Notes: generated from the letters alone by a model not told the origin. Positions 42,733-51,727 are shown, counted from the stretch's first letter. The stretch: 64,000 nt of DNA from Megasphaera_A sueciensis (GCF_050219315.1 NZ_CP116939.1:434001-498000); one strand, 5' to 3'. A program made the numbers and translations.

Positions 42733-44173
42733 GGGAGTGTAAAATGAAGTGTGTAAGTTACCGGTAACCAATTTACTAACTTACGCACTTCATTTTTTTG
42801 TCGAGGTGCGGTACACTATCAGAAAGCAGGTTGAAAGGAATTGAGTACAGCACTGATGAAGAAACGTAGAAACCCGAGTGAGAAAGGCCAGGCAATCGCC
42901 AAGCTCATCATGGAACAATACCAGCCGAAGACGCAGGAAGACATGCAGATAGCGCTGAAGGACGTGTTCGGTCCTATCTTCGAAGCTATGCTGCAGGGCG
43001 AGATAGATAACCATCTCGGGTATAGCTCCAATGATCATAGCAAGAAGGAAACCTCCAACCGTCGGAATGGCTATACGGAGAAAACCATCCAGACTTCGGT
43101 CGGCGAGGTCCCCATCCGCGTCCCACGGGACCGCGAATCTACCTTCGAGCCCCAGGTAGTCCCCAAACGCACCAAGGATGTCACAGGGATCGAGAGCAAG
43201 GTACTGGCCATGTATGCACGCGGCATGAGCCAGCGGGATATTGCCAAGACGATTGATGACATCTATGGATTCGAGCTGTCCGCAGAGAGCATCTCGAACA
43301 TCACAGACCGAGTGATGGACGAAGTCCAGCATTGGCAGACACGTCCTCTGAACCCCTTCTACCCCTTCTTGTTCGTAGACTGCCTGTACGTCTCTGTACG
43401 CAAGGATTATGAGACCAAGAACCACGCTGTCTACGTCATCCTCGGCTATGACATCAATGGCTCGAAGGATGTCCTGGGCCTTTGGATGAACGAGACGGAG
43501 GGCAAACATAACTGGATGCAGATATTCGATGAGCTGAAGGCCCGTGGCGTTGAAGATGTCGGATTCATCTGCATGGATGGTGTCTCCGGTTTGGAAGAGG
43601 GAGCAAAGTCCATCTTCCCCCAGGTGGTCGTGCAGCGCTGCATCGTCCATCTGATCCGCAACTCCATCAAGTACATCCCATCCAAGGATTACAAGGCCTA
43701 CACGACCCAGCTCAGGAAGGTCTATGGAGCCGTGAACCTGAAGAGTGCTGAGGCCGAATTCGAGCGGTTCAAGCAGGCCTGGAGCCAGTACCCCGGTGCG
43801 GTAGAAACATGGAAGCGGAACTGGCAGCATGTCCAGCAACTATTCAACTATGGCAGTGCCGTAAGGAAGGTGATGTATACCACCAATGCGATAGAGAGCG
43901 TGAATTCCAGCTTCCGAAAAGTCACCAAGAAGGGCTCGTTCTCCAGCGAGGAATCTGTCTTCAAGGTTCTCTATCTCAGGGTAAAGGAACTCTATGCCAA
44001 GTGGGAAGGGCATCATATCCAGAACTGGGCGATGGTCAGAAACCAGTTGGCTATGGATGATAAGCTGCAAGCTCGTATCCTGAAATACGAGAAATTTTAA
44101 AGCCAGCAATCACTGGTAACGCATCTTCTTTTATGATACCTAAAAAAACTTACACACTTAACTTGACAAACCC
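42733..44173 (+). mobile_element. Complete IS256-family insertion sequence (1441 bp)
   Basis: Ends GGGAGTGTAAAATGAAGTGT and, from the right, GGGTTTGTCAAGTTAAGTGT match at 22 of 27 positions including the inner AAGTGTGTAAGTT. An exact 8-bp duplication gtagtcag flanks it (42725-42732 and 44174-44181), the size expected for IS256. It is clearly richer in G+C than the surrounding DNA, suggesting recent arrival from another host. Confidence 0.92.
42841..44100 (+). CDS. IS256-family transposase (intact)
   Basis: About 419 residues from TTG 42841, or 414 from ATG 42856. Mutator-type DDE enzyme: N-terminal LKDVFGPIFEAMLQGEIDNHLGY, RNGYTEKTIQTSVGEVPIRVPRDR, the catalytic Asp in LFVDCLYVSVR and FICMDGVSGLEEG, and C-terminal TTNAIESVNSSFRKVTKKG with the Glu. 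It is complete and probably active. The RBS gaaagga is very close to the TTG, so ATG 42856 may be the true start. Confidence 0.92.
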   Translation: MSTALMKKRRNPSEKGQAIAKLIMEQYQPKTQEDMQIALKDVFGPIFEAMLQGEIDNHLGYSSNDHSKKETSNRRNGYTEKTIQTSVGEVPIRVPRDRESTFEPQVVPKRTKDVTGIESKVLAMYARGMSQRDIAKTIDDIYGFELSAESISNITDRVMDEVQHWQTRPLNPFYPFLFVDCLYVSVRKDYETKNHAVYVILGYDINGSKDVLGLWMNETEGKHNWMQIFDELKARGVEDVGFICMDGVSGLEEGAKSIFPQVVVQRCIVHLIRNSIKYIPSKDYKAYTTQLRKVYGAVNLKSAEAEFERFKQAWSQYPGAVETWKRNWQHVQQLFNYGSAVRKVMYTTNAIESVNSSFRKVTKKGSFSSEESVFKVLYLRVKELYAKWEGHHIQNWAMVRNQLAMDDKLQARILKYEKF

Positions 44174-44253
44174 GTAGTCAGTGAATATGGTGATACCGAA
44201 TTGTATAATGGCTCATTTGTCAAGACAGAAATCTAAAGATTTCATAATGAACC

Positions 44254-45114
44254 TTAAGCCGTGGCATAATCTAGTAGCATTGCTGGATAGTACAGCGTAG
44301 CTGGAGCCTGATAATCAATTGCTGAATGATGCCGTTTAAAATTGTAGGTCTGGATATAATTTTTAATTGCTTGACGCGCCTCTTTGAGATTGCCATACTG
44401 AGTCAGCTAAGCTTCCTCATACTTGAAACTTCGGAACCAACGTTCAATCATGATGTTGTCAGCTCAGCGTCTCTTGCCATCCATGCTTTGGCGCACCTTA
44501 TTTTCCTTTAAAAACTTAATATACTCCTTGCTAGTGAACTGGCAACCCTGATCTGAGTTTAAAATTAGCGGTTTCGCAACTTTAAATGCTCTTTTGAGCG
44601 CATGGGTGACCATTCTGGTGTCTAATGTGTCATCTACTTCCCAGCCAACAATGCATCGGCTATACCAGTCGATGACAGCGGTTAAATAAAGGAATCCTCG
44701 TTTGATGGGAATATAGGTGATGTCAATTGACCATGCTTGATTTGGCCGAGTTATTACAGCATTCCGCAGCAAATACGGGCATACCTTCGCCTGTTGCATA
44801 CGTTTGGACAGATTTATCTTTGGATATATCGCGTCCATACCCATTTCCGTCATATACCGACGTGCTTTCCTGCGGCCGACCAAGTAACCGAGGCTTTTGA
44901 GTTGGGAGGACATTTGACGTGCCCCCCAAGCGGGATTATCCGTATGAATACGATCTATGACAGCTTTACAGGCAAGCTCTTCTGATGAAATAGGTGTGCC
45001 TTGGTAGTAGATGCTGGTACGATTTACTTCAAGTAATTCAGCGCCTTTCTGTGCGGGAAGTTCTTTAGTCATCAAAAGGTTTCGGACTAAATTTACTTTC
45101 GTAGCCAGGTCCAA
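44254..45114 (-). pseudogene. IS3-family transposase OrfB with two nonsense changes
   Basis: The minus frame encodes the rve catalytic core (NQAWSIDITYIP, NSDQGCQFTSKEY, and after the stop NIMIERWFRSFKYEEA). Two in-frame stops break it: TGA after QSMDGKRR (complement of about 44461-44463, where Cys is expected) and TAG in KYEEA*LTQYG (where Tyr is expected). Otherwise the frame is kept to TAA at 44256-44254. It would need both stops to revert, so the element is dead unless helped in trans. Confidence 0.85.
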
Positions 45115-45430
45115 GCAGTTCTGTAGATTTTTTTTTCAACCAGTCCACCTGCATGGTGAGTTGGCCAACCTTTTTAGCATATGCTTCTTTCTCTTTGCGT
45201 TCCTCATCTAGTTTTTCTCTGATATGCTCCTCTCGGGAATCATCGAATACAACAGAGGCTTTATCGAGAAATTCTTTTTTCCAGTTTCGCAAAAGATTTG
45301 GTTGTATGCTATTTTCGATAGCTATTGCATGGAGATCTTTCTCGCCCTTGAGCAGTTCGAGAACTAGATCCGATTTGAATTTTGCTGTGAAATGTCTTCT
45401 TTTCCGGGACATAAATGAACCTTCTTTCAA
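45065..45430 (-). CDS. IS3-family transposase OrfA
   Basis: 121 residues. An HTH (RRHFTAKFKSDLVLELLKGEKDLHAIAIENSIQPNLLRNWKKEF) is followed by a leucine-zipper-like helix (EERKEKEAYAKKVGQLTMQVDWLKKK). A run of nine A (about 45128-45136, minus strand) just before the orfB overlap is the slippery site for programmed -1 frameshifting in IS3 elements. OrfA is intact. ATG 45430 or the later ATG at MSRKRR could start it. Confidence 0.85.
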   Translation of the reverse strand: MKEGSFMSRKRRHFTAKFKSDLVLELLKGEKDLHAIAIENSIQPNLLRNWKKEFLDKASVVFDDSREEHIREKLDEERKEKEAYAKKVGQLTMQVDWLKKKSTELLGPGYESKFSPKPFDD

Positions 45431-45539
45431 GTGTTATCTACAGTATATCAGGTTCATTATAAACGGGCTCCCAAAATGTCTTAATTTATGAGACCATTAT
45501 AATCCTGATGATATTGCTAAACTTTTAAATTGTTTAATT

Positions 45540-45731
45540 ATGTCGGCGAACTGTCCGTTTTCCCCTCGCGATACAGTGGCTGAAATTGTTGGAGATTTGA
45601 TTTCAGCTCGAGCAGATGAAACAAGTGTAAGATTAATTATTGATAGTCTGGCAAGACTTGGTTTAGAAAGTGCACCGGAATTAAGAAATAGTATTTTAAC
45701 GAGTAATTCAAGTGTAATACTAAATTCATAA
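45540..45731 (+). CDS. Hypothetical fragment (63 aa)
   Basis: MSANCPFSPRDTVAEIVGDLISARADETSVRLIIDSL... is open from a stop at about 45493, reading DHYNPDDIAKLLNCLI before the first ATG. No RBS is evident. It may be the C-terminal end of a gene cut by the IS3 insertion rather than a gene of its own. Function not recognised. Confidence 0.3.
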   Translation: MSANCPFSPRDTVAEIVGDLISARADETSVRLIIDSLARLGLESAPELRNSILTSNSSVILNS

Positions 45732-46102
45732 AAGAATGAAACCGGAAGATTTATTTCTTATAATATAGTAATAACTGCAATAAATAAAATTGATAAAATA
45801 TGTAAAGGGTTCTTAACCGAGGTACCATTGGACCAAGTTGAGGTGTAGAATTATATGAATATCATGCACATTATGTGTATGTAGGTAAGAAATTATTACT
45901 TTGTAGCTGAAAAGAGAATGAACGCTATTAAATAATCCAACCCCCTGTTTGATTATTCAGGGGGGGATTTTTGTGCGCTATATATTTATGAAGCACTTTG
46001 TATATTTGAGAAAATTATCATTTTTAGACCGATGCAGAAAAATGACGATTGGGGTAGAAGTTGGGGTAGAAGGTCGGGAAAAATCCGAAAAATGAGAAAA
46101 AT
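45732..46102. other. Gene-poor junction of the accessory region
   Basis: About 370 bp with no convincing gene. It contains a terminator at 45932-45973 and short open stretches, including one ending ...EGREKSEK* (stop near 46090) whose TIGVEVGVEGRE repeat looks like low-complexity tail sequence as seen at the C-termini of some phage integrases. That reading is very uncertain. Confidence 0.35.
45932..45973 (+). terminator. Rho-independent terminator
   Basis: aatccaaccccctg pairs with cagggggggatt, followed by TTTTT. Confidence 0.75.
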
Positions 46103-46148
46103 AAAAGCGCACCATCAAGTCTGACAAACAGCTTAATGATGCGCTTTA
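46103..46148 (-). terminator. Terminator of the tRNA-Ser gene
   Basis: On the minus strand aaagcgcatcattaag pairs with cttgatggtgcgcttt (G-U allowed), then TTATTTTTCT. It lies immediately after the tRNA 3' end. Confidence 0.82.
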
Positions 46149-46152
46149 TGGA

Positions 46153-46241
46153 TGGCGGAGCGGGTGGGATTCGAACCCACGGACCCTTTCGGATCAACTG
46201 ATTTCGAGTCAGCCCCGTTATGACCACTTCGATACCGCTCC
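46153..46241 (-). tRNA. tRNA-Ser (anticodon CGA)
   Basis: An 89-nt tRNA including encoded GCCA. Acceptor GGAGCGG/CCGCTCC, anticodon stem GCTGA/TCAGT with loop CTCGAAA (anticodon CGA, reads UCG), a long class II variable arm (gatccgaaagggtc) and T-arm GTGGGTTCGAATCCCAC. The long variable arm and G discriminator base fit serine. Its 3' end faces the accessory region, as is usual when islands integrate at tRNA genes. Confidence 0.95.
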
Positions 46242-46257
46242 AAGAGTCAACATAAAA

Positions 46258-46286
46258 ATTTTATCATAGTTACTGTTCTTCGTCAA
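46258..46286 (-). promoter_or_regulatory. Promoter of tRNA-Ser
   Basis: On the minus strand TTGACG (46286-46281), 17-bp spacer and TAAAAT (46263-46258). Confidence 0.8.
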
Positions 46287-46310
46287 TAAAAAGATAACAT
46301 GAAAGTTTAT

Positions 46311-46338
46311 TTGACTTTTCCTGCAGTTTAATTATAAT
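46311..46338 (+). promoter_or_regulatory. Promoter of the sulfatase-like gene
   Basis: TTGACT (46311-46316), 16-bp spacer, TATAAT (46333-46338), divergent from the tRNA promoter. Confidence 0.75.
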
Positions 46339-46401
46339 GAGAGAGTGTAGAAAACTATTTTGATGTAAATAGTTTTATTATGAGAATAAAGGAGTTATTA
46401 C

Positions 46402-48495
46402 ATGTTTGAGCAATTTTATATTTCTATGCAGCAGGACATTAAATTGTTTGTTTTTTTTCCTGTTCTTTGTGCTGTTTTTCGCGGGATATTTATTTATACA
46501 TATAAGCCATATTCTTTAAAAGGAAAATGGAAGGTAGTAAAAGAATGTTTTCGCTTTGGTTTTTGGTGGGGCATGGATTTTAATGCCTATGTATTTTTAT
46601 TTTCCTTACTGCTGATCACGCTTCCGGGGTTAGTCTTCCCTTATTGGTATAGCCATGGAAACTTCATTCGCTTACTGTGTGGAACTATATATGCGGTGAT
46701 ATTATATGCAGCTTTTGTGGGAAAAATGATTTTTTATTTTCAGTTCCATGATACATTTAATGGATTGGTTTTATTGGGACGCAAGGCTAATAAACGTAAT
46801 TTAATAGATGTTTTTTTTAACCAATATCATGGCTGGACTGCCATTTTAGGAGCAATCCCGTATACCTTTGCATGTTGGTTTATTTTAACGTTGCTGGTTA
46901 GATTTCCATCCGCGGCTTATCCTCATTTTTCTTTGCCCGTTTTATCCTATGGTTTTAATGTGCTTATTGTGCTGGCTGCAGGTTTGGGATTTTATTTTTT
47001 TCGATATGGCGGGACTTTGATTCATGATGATAAACCGGAATGGGATACTATCCCGGATATCGTGAAAAATGATGTATTTCTTTCCAAGGCGGCGATGGAT
47101 GATTTAGTTGCGTTGGAATATTTGACAGAACATCCGATGAATGATTCTTTAAAGCATACAGATGAACAGGATATGCAGTCTTTTGAAACAGCTGCCAAAG
47201 AAATAGGCGTAGCTCTTCCTATCCAAAAGAATCCGGTGTATATGAGCAAACGCATAGCTAAGGGAGCGATAATTAAACCACCGTCTCACATTTTTCTTAT
47301 TGTGGGAGAAAGTTATGGGCAAAATTATGTGGATCCGTTTTTACAATCGCTTCATGTTGCGGACGGAATAAAATCGTTAATGAACGATCCTTCATCAGCC
47401 GTAATGTCTAACTTCCTTTCAGCAGGTATTATATCCAGACCTTCGATTGTGAGCCTTATGTCGGGGATTTTTGATGCCGGACTGGAGCTGAATGAACGGG
47501 AAGCTTTTTGGCGGGGAACGGTACCGACGTCATTGCCTGTGCAGCTTAGAAAATTGGGATATCATTCCTCCTATTGGTATGGTGGCAGTTTGGCACATGG
47601 AAATTTTCAACATTTTTGTCCGGCGTGTGGATTTGACCGCGCCATGGCGGCGACAGATTTTTGCGGTCCGAAGGCGCCGATGAGCTGGGTGGGGGTGTAT
47701 GATGGTGTCTTTCTTGATAAAACCGCAGAATTGATCGAACAGGATGAGGTTCATCCGCTGCAGTTTCATTTCGTATATACTACGTCTAACCATGGCCCAT
47801 ATAAGATGAATTTAGAAGAACTGGGCTTTGATACGGAACGCATTATGCCGGATGCTCCAGATGATGTGAAGCACAATAAGGGCATACAATCCATGATGGG
47901 AACATTTTGGTACTCTGATCAAGCTATCAGCAACTTTATAAAGCGGATGAAGCGGTGCTATAAAGACAGCTTATTTATTTTTACGGGAGATCACGGTGGT
48001 TCTTGCGGTGAATTGCAGCATACATCACTTATGCAGCGGACATATACGTTCAGGGAACTGCATTGTCCGGTATTTATGATGCAGCATCCTGATATCACAC
48101 AGGATGTTTTGGCCGGCAATAGAATTGGCGGGCACATGAATATTATGCCTACGATTATGGAATTGATAGGACCGGCAGGATTTGAGTATTATTCATTAGT
48201 GCCGCCGCTTACTGAGCCGCTTTCCCGTGTGGTTACGCCATACCATTGGCTGACATCCGAAACCATTGGCGATTATACCGATGCGTATTACCAGATGCTT
48301 GCAGCAGTATCGGGTGAACAGACTCATACGGGGAATGTTCCTTATATACATATTTCGGCTGCAGAACGAAATTTATCGGCTTATTTATTGCGTCATCCGG
48401 AATTATTGAAAGAGGCAGACAGACCATCTGTTTCGTCATTGACTTTTTCGGACAAGTTTGCTAAGATGGTCCATATGAGCGATGCGGGAGAGTAG
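46402..48495 (+). CDS. LtaS-like membrane sulfatase/phosphotransferase
   Basis: 697 residues. About five N-terminal membrane helices (to about residue 210) are followed by an extracytoplasmic sulfatase-fold domain. HIFLIVGESYGQNYVDPF holds the metal-binding Glu. A Ser in GIISRPSIVSLMSG probably replaces the catalytic Thr of LtaS. Further metal ligands lie in FVYTTSNHGPY and FIFTGDHGGSCGEL. The family transfers phosphoglycerol or similar groups to teichoic acids or periplasmic glucans. In a diderm Firmicute the acceptor is unclear; an OpgB- or EptA-like role is possible. RBS aaaggag. The gene also contains the glyQS promoter at its 3' end. Confidence 0.82.
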   Translation: MFEQFYISMQQDIKLFVFFPVLCAVFRGIFIYTYKPYSLKGKWKVVKECFRFGFWWGMDFNAYVFLFSLLLITLPGLVFPYWYSHGNFIRLLCGTIYAVILYAAFVGKMIFYFQFHDTFNGLVLLGRKANKRNLIDVFFNQYHGWTAILGAIPYTFACWFILTLLVRFPSAAYPHFSLPVLSYGFNVLIVLAAGLGFYFFRYGGTLIHDDKPEWDTIPDIVKNDVFLSKAAMDDLVALEYLTEHPMNDSLKHTDEQDMQSFETAAKEIGVALPIQKNPVYMSKRIAKGAIIKPPSHIFLIVGESYGQNYVDPFLQSLHVADGIKSLMNDPSSAVMSNFLSAGIISRPSIVSLMSGIFDAGLELNEREAFWRGTVPTSLPVQLRKLGYHSSYWYGGSLAHGNFQHFCPACGFDRAMAATDFCGPKAPMSWVGVYDGVFLDKTAELIEQDEVHPLQFHFVYTTSNHGPYKMNLEELGFDTERIMPDAPDDVKHNKGIQSMMGTFWYSDQAISNFIKRMKRCYKDSLFIFTGDHGGSCGELQHTSLMQRTYTFRELHCPVFMMQHPDITQDVLAGNRIGGHMNIMPTIMELIGPAGFEYYSLVPPLTEPLSRVVTPYHWLTSETIGDYTDAYYQMLAAVSGEQTHTGNVPYIHISAAERNLSAYLLRHPELLKEADRPSVSSLTFSDKFAKMVHMSDAGE
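48439..48467 (+). promoter_or_regulatory. Promoter of the glyQS T-box transcript
   Basis: TTGACT (48439-48444), 17-bp spacer, TAAGAT (48462-48467), within the last 60 bp of the sulfatase gene. Confidence 0.65.
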
Positions 48496-48695
48496 TAGGC
48501 AATATGAAAGCGAGACAGGAATAGTGAGAGCCTGTTGTGTGCTGAAGGCGCTCCGAAGGCTCCGGCAGGAAGTTCCGGATAGGAATGTGTAAAAGCCGAA
48601 AGAATGAAGAGGGTCTTATAGATCAATCAGGGTGGAACCGCGGGTAAGTGTGTACTCGTCCCTGTAACATTTATTAATGTTACAGGGATTTTTTG
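48475..48695 (+). ncRNA. T-box riboswitch, glycine-specific
   Basis: The core agggtggaaccgcggg (48629-48644) contains TGGA (48633-48636), which pairs with a U-CCA acceptor end as in bacterial tRNA-Gly. GAA-GGC triplets at 48547-48549 and 48558-48560 are possible glycine specifiers. The terminator tccctgtaacatt / aatgttacaggga with TTTTTT ends at about 48695. It controls glyQS in response to uncharged tRNA-Gly. Its 5' part overlaps the end of the upstream gene. Confidence 0.9.
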
Positions 48696-48715
48696 TATTT
48701 TAGGAGGGAAAACAG

Positions 48716-49591
48716 ATGAATTTTCAGGAAATGATTTTTGCATTGAAGCACTTTTGGTCTTCCCAGGGCTGCATTATTCAAGAACCGTATGATGTAGAAA
48801 AAGGAGCGGGTACGATGAATCCTGCGACTTTTTTGCGTACTTTGGGACCGGAACCTTGGCATGTGGCGTATGTGGAGCCATCACGCCGGCCGGCTGACGG
48901 ACGGTATGGTGATAACCCGAATCGGTTGTATCAACATCATCAATTCCAAGTTATTTGCAAGCCATCGCCTGATAATATCCAAGAACTTTATTTGGAAAGT
49001 TTGACAAAACTTGGCATTAAAGCAGAGGAACATGATATCCGCTTTGTCGAAGATAATTGGGAATCACCGACGTTAGGTGCATGGGGATTGGGCTGGGAAG
49101 TATGGCTGGATGGCATGGAAATTACACAGTTTACATATTTTCAGCAAGTTGGCGGCATTGATGTCAAGCCTGTTTCTTCAGAAATTACATATGGCATGGA
49201 ACGGCTGGCCATGTATATCCAGCAAAAGGATAATGTATATGATTTGGAATGGACGGAGGGAATTACATATGGAGATATTTTTCACCAAAATGAAGTGGAA
49301 CAATCTACCTATGCATTCCAAATTAGTGATGCAAAACTGCTGTTTCATTTATTTGATTTATATGAAACCGAAGCTATGCGTATTATTGAATCGGGGTTTG
49401 TTCTTCCGGCCTATGATTATGCCCTGAAATGTTCCCATACTTTTAATCTACTTGATGCACGCGGTGCTATTAGTGTGAGTGAACGGGCTGCTTTTATAGG
49501 GCGCGTTCGTAATTTGGCGCGTGCTTGTGCCAAAGGATATTTGGAACAACGAGAAAAATTGGGATTTCCTATGTTAAAGGAGGATAAGTAA
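48716..49591 (+). CDS. glyQ: Glycyl-tRNA synthetase alpha subunit
   Basis: The catalytic alpha subunit of the bacterial alpha2-beta2 GlyRS, 291 residues (normal). MNFQEMIFALKHFWSSQGC, EPYDVEKGAGTMNPATFLRTLGPEPW (class II motif) and YVEPSRRPADGRYGDNPNR are diagnostic, and EITYGMERLAMYIQ lies near motif 3. RBS taggaggg. It follows the glycine T-box and lies directly before glyS. Confidence 0.97.
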   Translation: MNFQEMIFALKHFWSSQGCIIQEPYDVEKGAGTMNPATFLRTLGPEPWHVAYVEPSRRPADGRYGDNPNRLYQHHQFQVICKPSPDNIQELYLESLTKLGIKAEEHDIRFVEDNWESPTLGAWGLGWEVWLDGMEITQFTYFQQVGGIDVKPVSSEITYGMERLAMYIQQKDNVYDLEWTEGITYGDIFHQNEVEQSTYAFQISDAKLLFHLFDLYETEAMRIIESGFVLPAYDYALKCSHTFNLLDARGAISVSERAAFIGRVRNLARACAKGYLEQREKLGFPMLKEDK

Positions 49592-51643
49592 ATGAGCAAA
49601 GATGTATTGCTGGAAATAGGCACGGAAGAAATACCGGCTCATTATATGCCAAATGTGTTATTGCAGATCAAGGAACTGGCTGGTGAAAAATTTGCAGAAG
49701 CGAATATTTCCTGTGGAAATATATGTTCCTTCGGGACGCCTCGCCGTATCGTTCTTTGTATCAGCGGAGTGGCAGACAAACAAAAAGATATTTTTTCAAA
49801 AAATAAAGGACCTTCTGTTAAAATTGCTTTTGATGCTGCGGGGAATCCCACCAAAGCGGCCTTGGGATTTGCTCGCGGCCAGAAAATCAAAGTAGAAGAT
49901 TTGGTCGTTGAAAATGGATATGTATATGCTGACGTGACCTGTGCCGGAGTTCCTACGCAGGGATTACTTCCGGATATTTTAAAAAATATTATACTCTCTT
50001 TGAACTTTCCTAAAAGCATGATTTGGGGCAATGAAGATGTTCGTTTTGTCCGGCCTATCAGATGGATGGTAGCACTGTTAGATACAGATGTAATACCTTT
50101 TGAAATTGCCCATGTACATACAGGAAATAAGAGCCGCGGACATCGCTTTTTAAGTGATGGAAATTTTTTGATTTCTTCTATGAAAGAGTATAAAGAACTC
50201 ATGAAGAAACATTTTGTTATTGTTGATCCTGAAGAACGAAAGCAGATGATCTTGGAAGGATTGCAAAAATTGGCTGAAGAAAAAGGCGGGACTATCATGA
50301 TGGATGAAGACCTGCTCGAAGAAGTCACGTATTTAGTTGAATATCCTACGGTATTGTGCGGTAATTTTGACGAAGCGTTTCTGCAATTACCGGAGGCGGC
50401 TATCATTACACCGATGAAAGACCATCAACGTTATTTTCCTATGAAGGATAAAAATGGAAAATTAATGAATATGTTTCTTACGGTACGTAACGGCAATGCG
50501 TATCATTTGGAAACAGTTCAACATGGCAACGAACGTGTACTTCGTGCGCGTCTGGATGATGCAAAATTCTTTTTTGATGAAGATCGGAAAACGAAACTGA
50601 TTGATCGTGTTGAGGATTTAAAGAAAATTGTTTTTCAGGATGGACTGGGGACACTTTATGATAAGGCAAAACGACTGGAAGCCATTACGGTCTTTTTGAA
50701 GAACAAACTCTCTATCGTTGAGGCAGAAGATGCATTATTAGTGAGAGCGGCTCAATTAGCTAAAACGGATCTTTTAACGCAAATGGTGGCAGAGTTTACA
50801 GAACTGCAGGGTATTATGGGAATGGAATATGCCCGTATTGATGGTGAAAAAGAAGAAGTTGCCTTAGCTATAAATGAACAATATTTACCTCGTTTTGCCG
50901 GTGATGAACTGCCGCAAACGATCATGGGAAAAGTCTTGGGTCTTGCTGACAAATTTGATACCATTGTGGGATCCTTTAGTCTGGGCCTCATTCCTACGGG
51001 ATCACAAGATCCGTTTGCGCTGCGCCGTCAGACAATTGGCATTTTGAATATTCTTATGACGGCTCATTGGAAACTGGACTGCAAGGAAGTATTTAGTTTT
51101 ATTTTGAATCTCTTAGGCGTGCCGGCACAAAAACAAAAGAAAATTGTAGAACAACTCGATGCGTATTTTCGGTTGCGTCTAAAAAATATTTTTCAAGATC
51201 GAGGAATGGATTATCATATCATTGATTGTGTACTCTGTGCAGATACGCTGGATGCTTCGGAGGCAGAACAGCGGGCACAAGCACTGATGAATGCGGATAT
51301 CATGAGTCAGACGGATATATTACAAGCTTTTACTCGTGTAGAAAATATGATCAAAAATACGAAAATTACCGACGTGACTCCCGAATTGTTTGAAACAGCG
51401 GAAGAAAAGAAACTGTATCAGGCCTGTGAGCATATGCAGCCTAAATTATCTGCATTATATGCTGTCTATGATTATGATGGTGTTATTGCTGTTTTGCAGG
51501 AAGGAATTGCGGTTATTAACGAATTCCTCGACCATGTGCTTGTCATGCATGAAAATGAAGAAGTTAAGAACAATCGCCTTTATCTTTTGGCATTGACATT
51601 TAGTCTTATCAGCCCGCTGGGAGATATAAAGAAACTATCTTAA
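49592..51643 (+). CDS. glyS: Glycyl-tRNA synthetase beta subunit
   Basis: The tRNA-recognising beta subunit, 683 residues. MSKDVLLEIGTEEIPAHYMP and TPRRI are the conserved start; FPKSMIWGNEDVRFVRPIRW and TPMKDHQRYFP are mid-protein family blocks, followed by HD-like and DALR anticodon-binding regions. It abuts the glyQ stop with aaaggagg upstream. No terminator is obvious after it. Confidence 0.97.
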   Translation: MSKDVLLEIGTEEIPAHYMPNVLLQIKELAGEKFAEANISCGNICSFGTPRRIVLCISGVADKQKDIFSKNKGPSVKIAFDAAGNPTKAALGFARGQKIKVEDLVVENGYVYADVTCAGVPTQGLLPDILKNIILSLNFPKSMIWGNEDVRFVRPIRWMVALLDTDVIPFEIAHVHTGNKSRGHRFLSDGNFLISSMKEYKELMKKHFVIVDPEERKQMILEGLQKLAEEKGGTIMMDEDLLEEVTYLVEYPTVLCGNFDEAFLQLPEAAIITPMKDHQRYFPMKDKNGKLMNMFLTVRNGNAYHLETVQHGNERVLRARLDDAKFFFDEDRKTKLIDRVEDLKKIVFQDGLGTLYDKAKRLEAITVFLKNKLSIVEAEDALLVRAAQLAKTDLLTQMVAEFTELQGIMGMEYARIDGEKEEVALAINEQYLPRFAGDELPQTIMGKVLGLADKFDTIVGSFSLGLIPTGSQDPFALRRQTIGILNILMTAHWKLDCKEVFSFILNLLGVPAQKQKKIVEQLDAYFRLRLKNIFQDRGMDYHIIDCVLCADTLDASEAEQRAQALMNADIMSQTDILQAFTRVENMIKNTKITDVTPELFETAEEKKLYQACEHMQPKLSALYAVYDYDGVIAVLQEGIAVINEFLDHVLVMHENEEVKNNRLYLLALTFSLISPLGDIKKLS

Positions 51644-51727
51644 TTTTTTGTTGTTTTTTTTAATAGTATAATGTAGTGTAATATGGTATAGTAATGGTAC
51701 AATTTTAATTGAAAGGAAGGGGTTAAA

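Larger units (their letters stand above)
42437..44237 (+). mobile_element. Degraded IS256-family element, interrupted by another IS
   Basis: The left end ggtagtgtaaaatag (42437) resembles the terminal repeat of IS256-type elements. Its transposase is broken by frameshifts and cut at 42732 by a second IS256-family insertion. Its coding sequence resumes at 44174 (SEYGDTEL) and is lost by 44237, where an IS3 element begins. Confidence 0.75.
42502..44237 (+). pseudogene. Dead IS256-family (Mutator) transposase
   Basis: ATG 42502 starts MGLLTKEQIRELIKERNMK. A frameshift moves it to a frame reading DISAMLKDLFSETMQEMLEA, then another shift to GYGKNENSAKQTENRRNGHS and KKTVV, which continues across the inserted element as SEYGDTEL at 44181. 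Only the N-terminal third survives. At least two frameshifts plus an insertion make it non-functional. Confidence 0.82.
44244..45460 (-). mobile_element. IS3-family element with an inactivated orfB
   Basis: ataatgaacct at 44244-44254 and its inverse aggttcattat at 45450-45460 form the terminal repeats. orfA and orfB lie inside on the minus strand with the usual -1 overlap. The ends are taken from this repeat, and no clear target duplication was found. Confidence 0.78.

Noticed and set aside
45970..46092. Short frame ending TIGVEVGVEGREKSEK as a possible integrase tail
   Set aside because: Too short and low in complexity; no catalytic residues of a tyrosine recombinase are present.
38690..46152. 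Second copy of the tRNA-Ser 3' end as an attachment site
   Set aside because: I looked for gggattcgaac-like sequence at the left side of the region and found none; the far end may be lost.
46024..46227. Minus-strand open frame of 67 codons covering the tRNA-Ser
   Set aside because: It is the antisense/sense reading of the tRNA and its terminator; no RBS or family.
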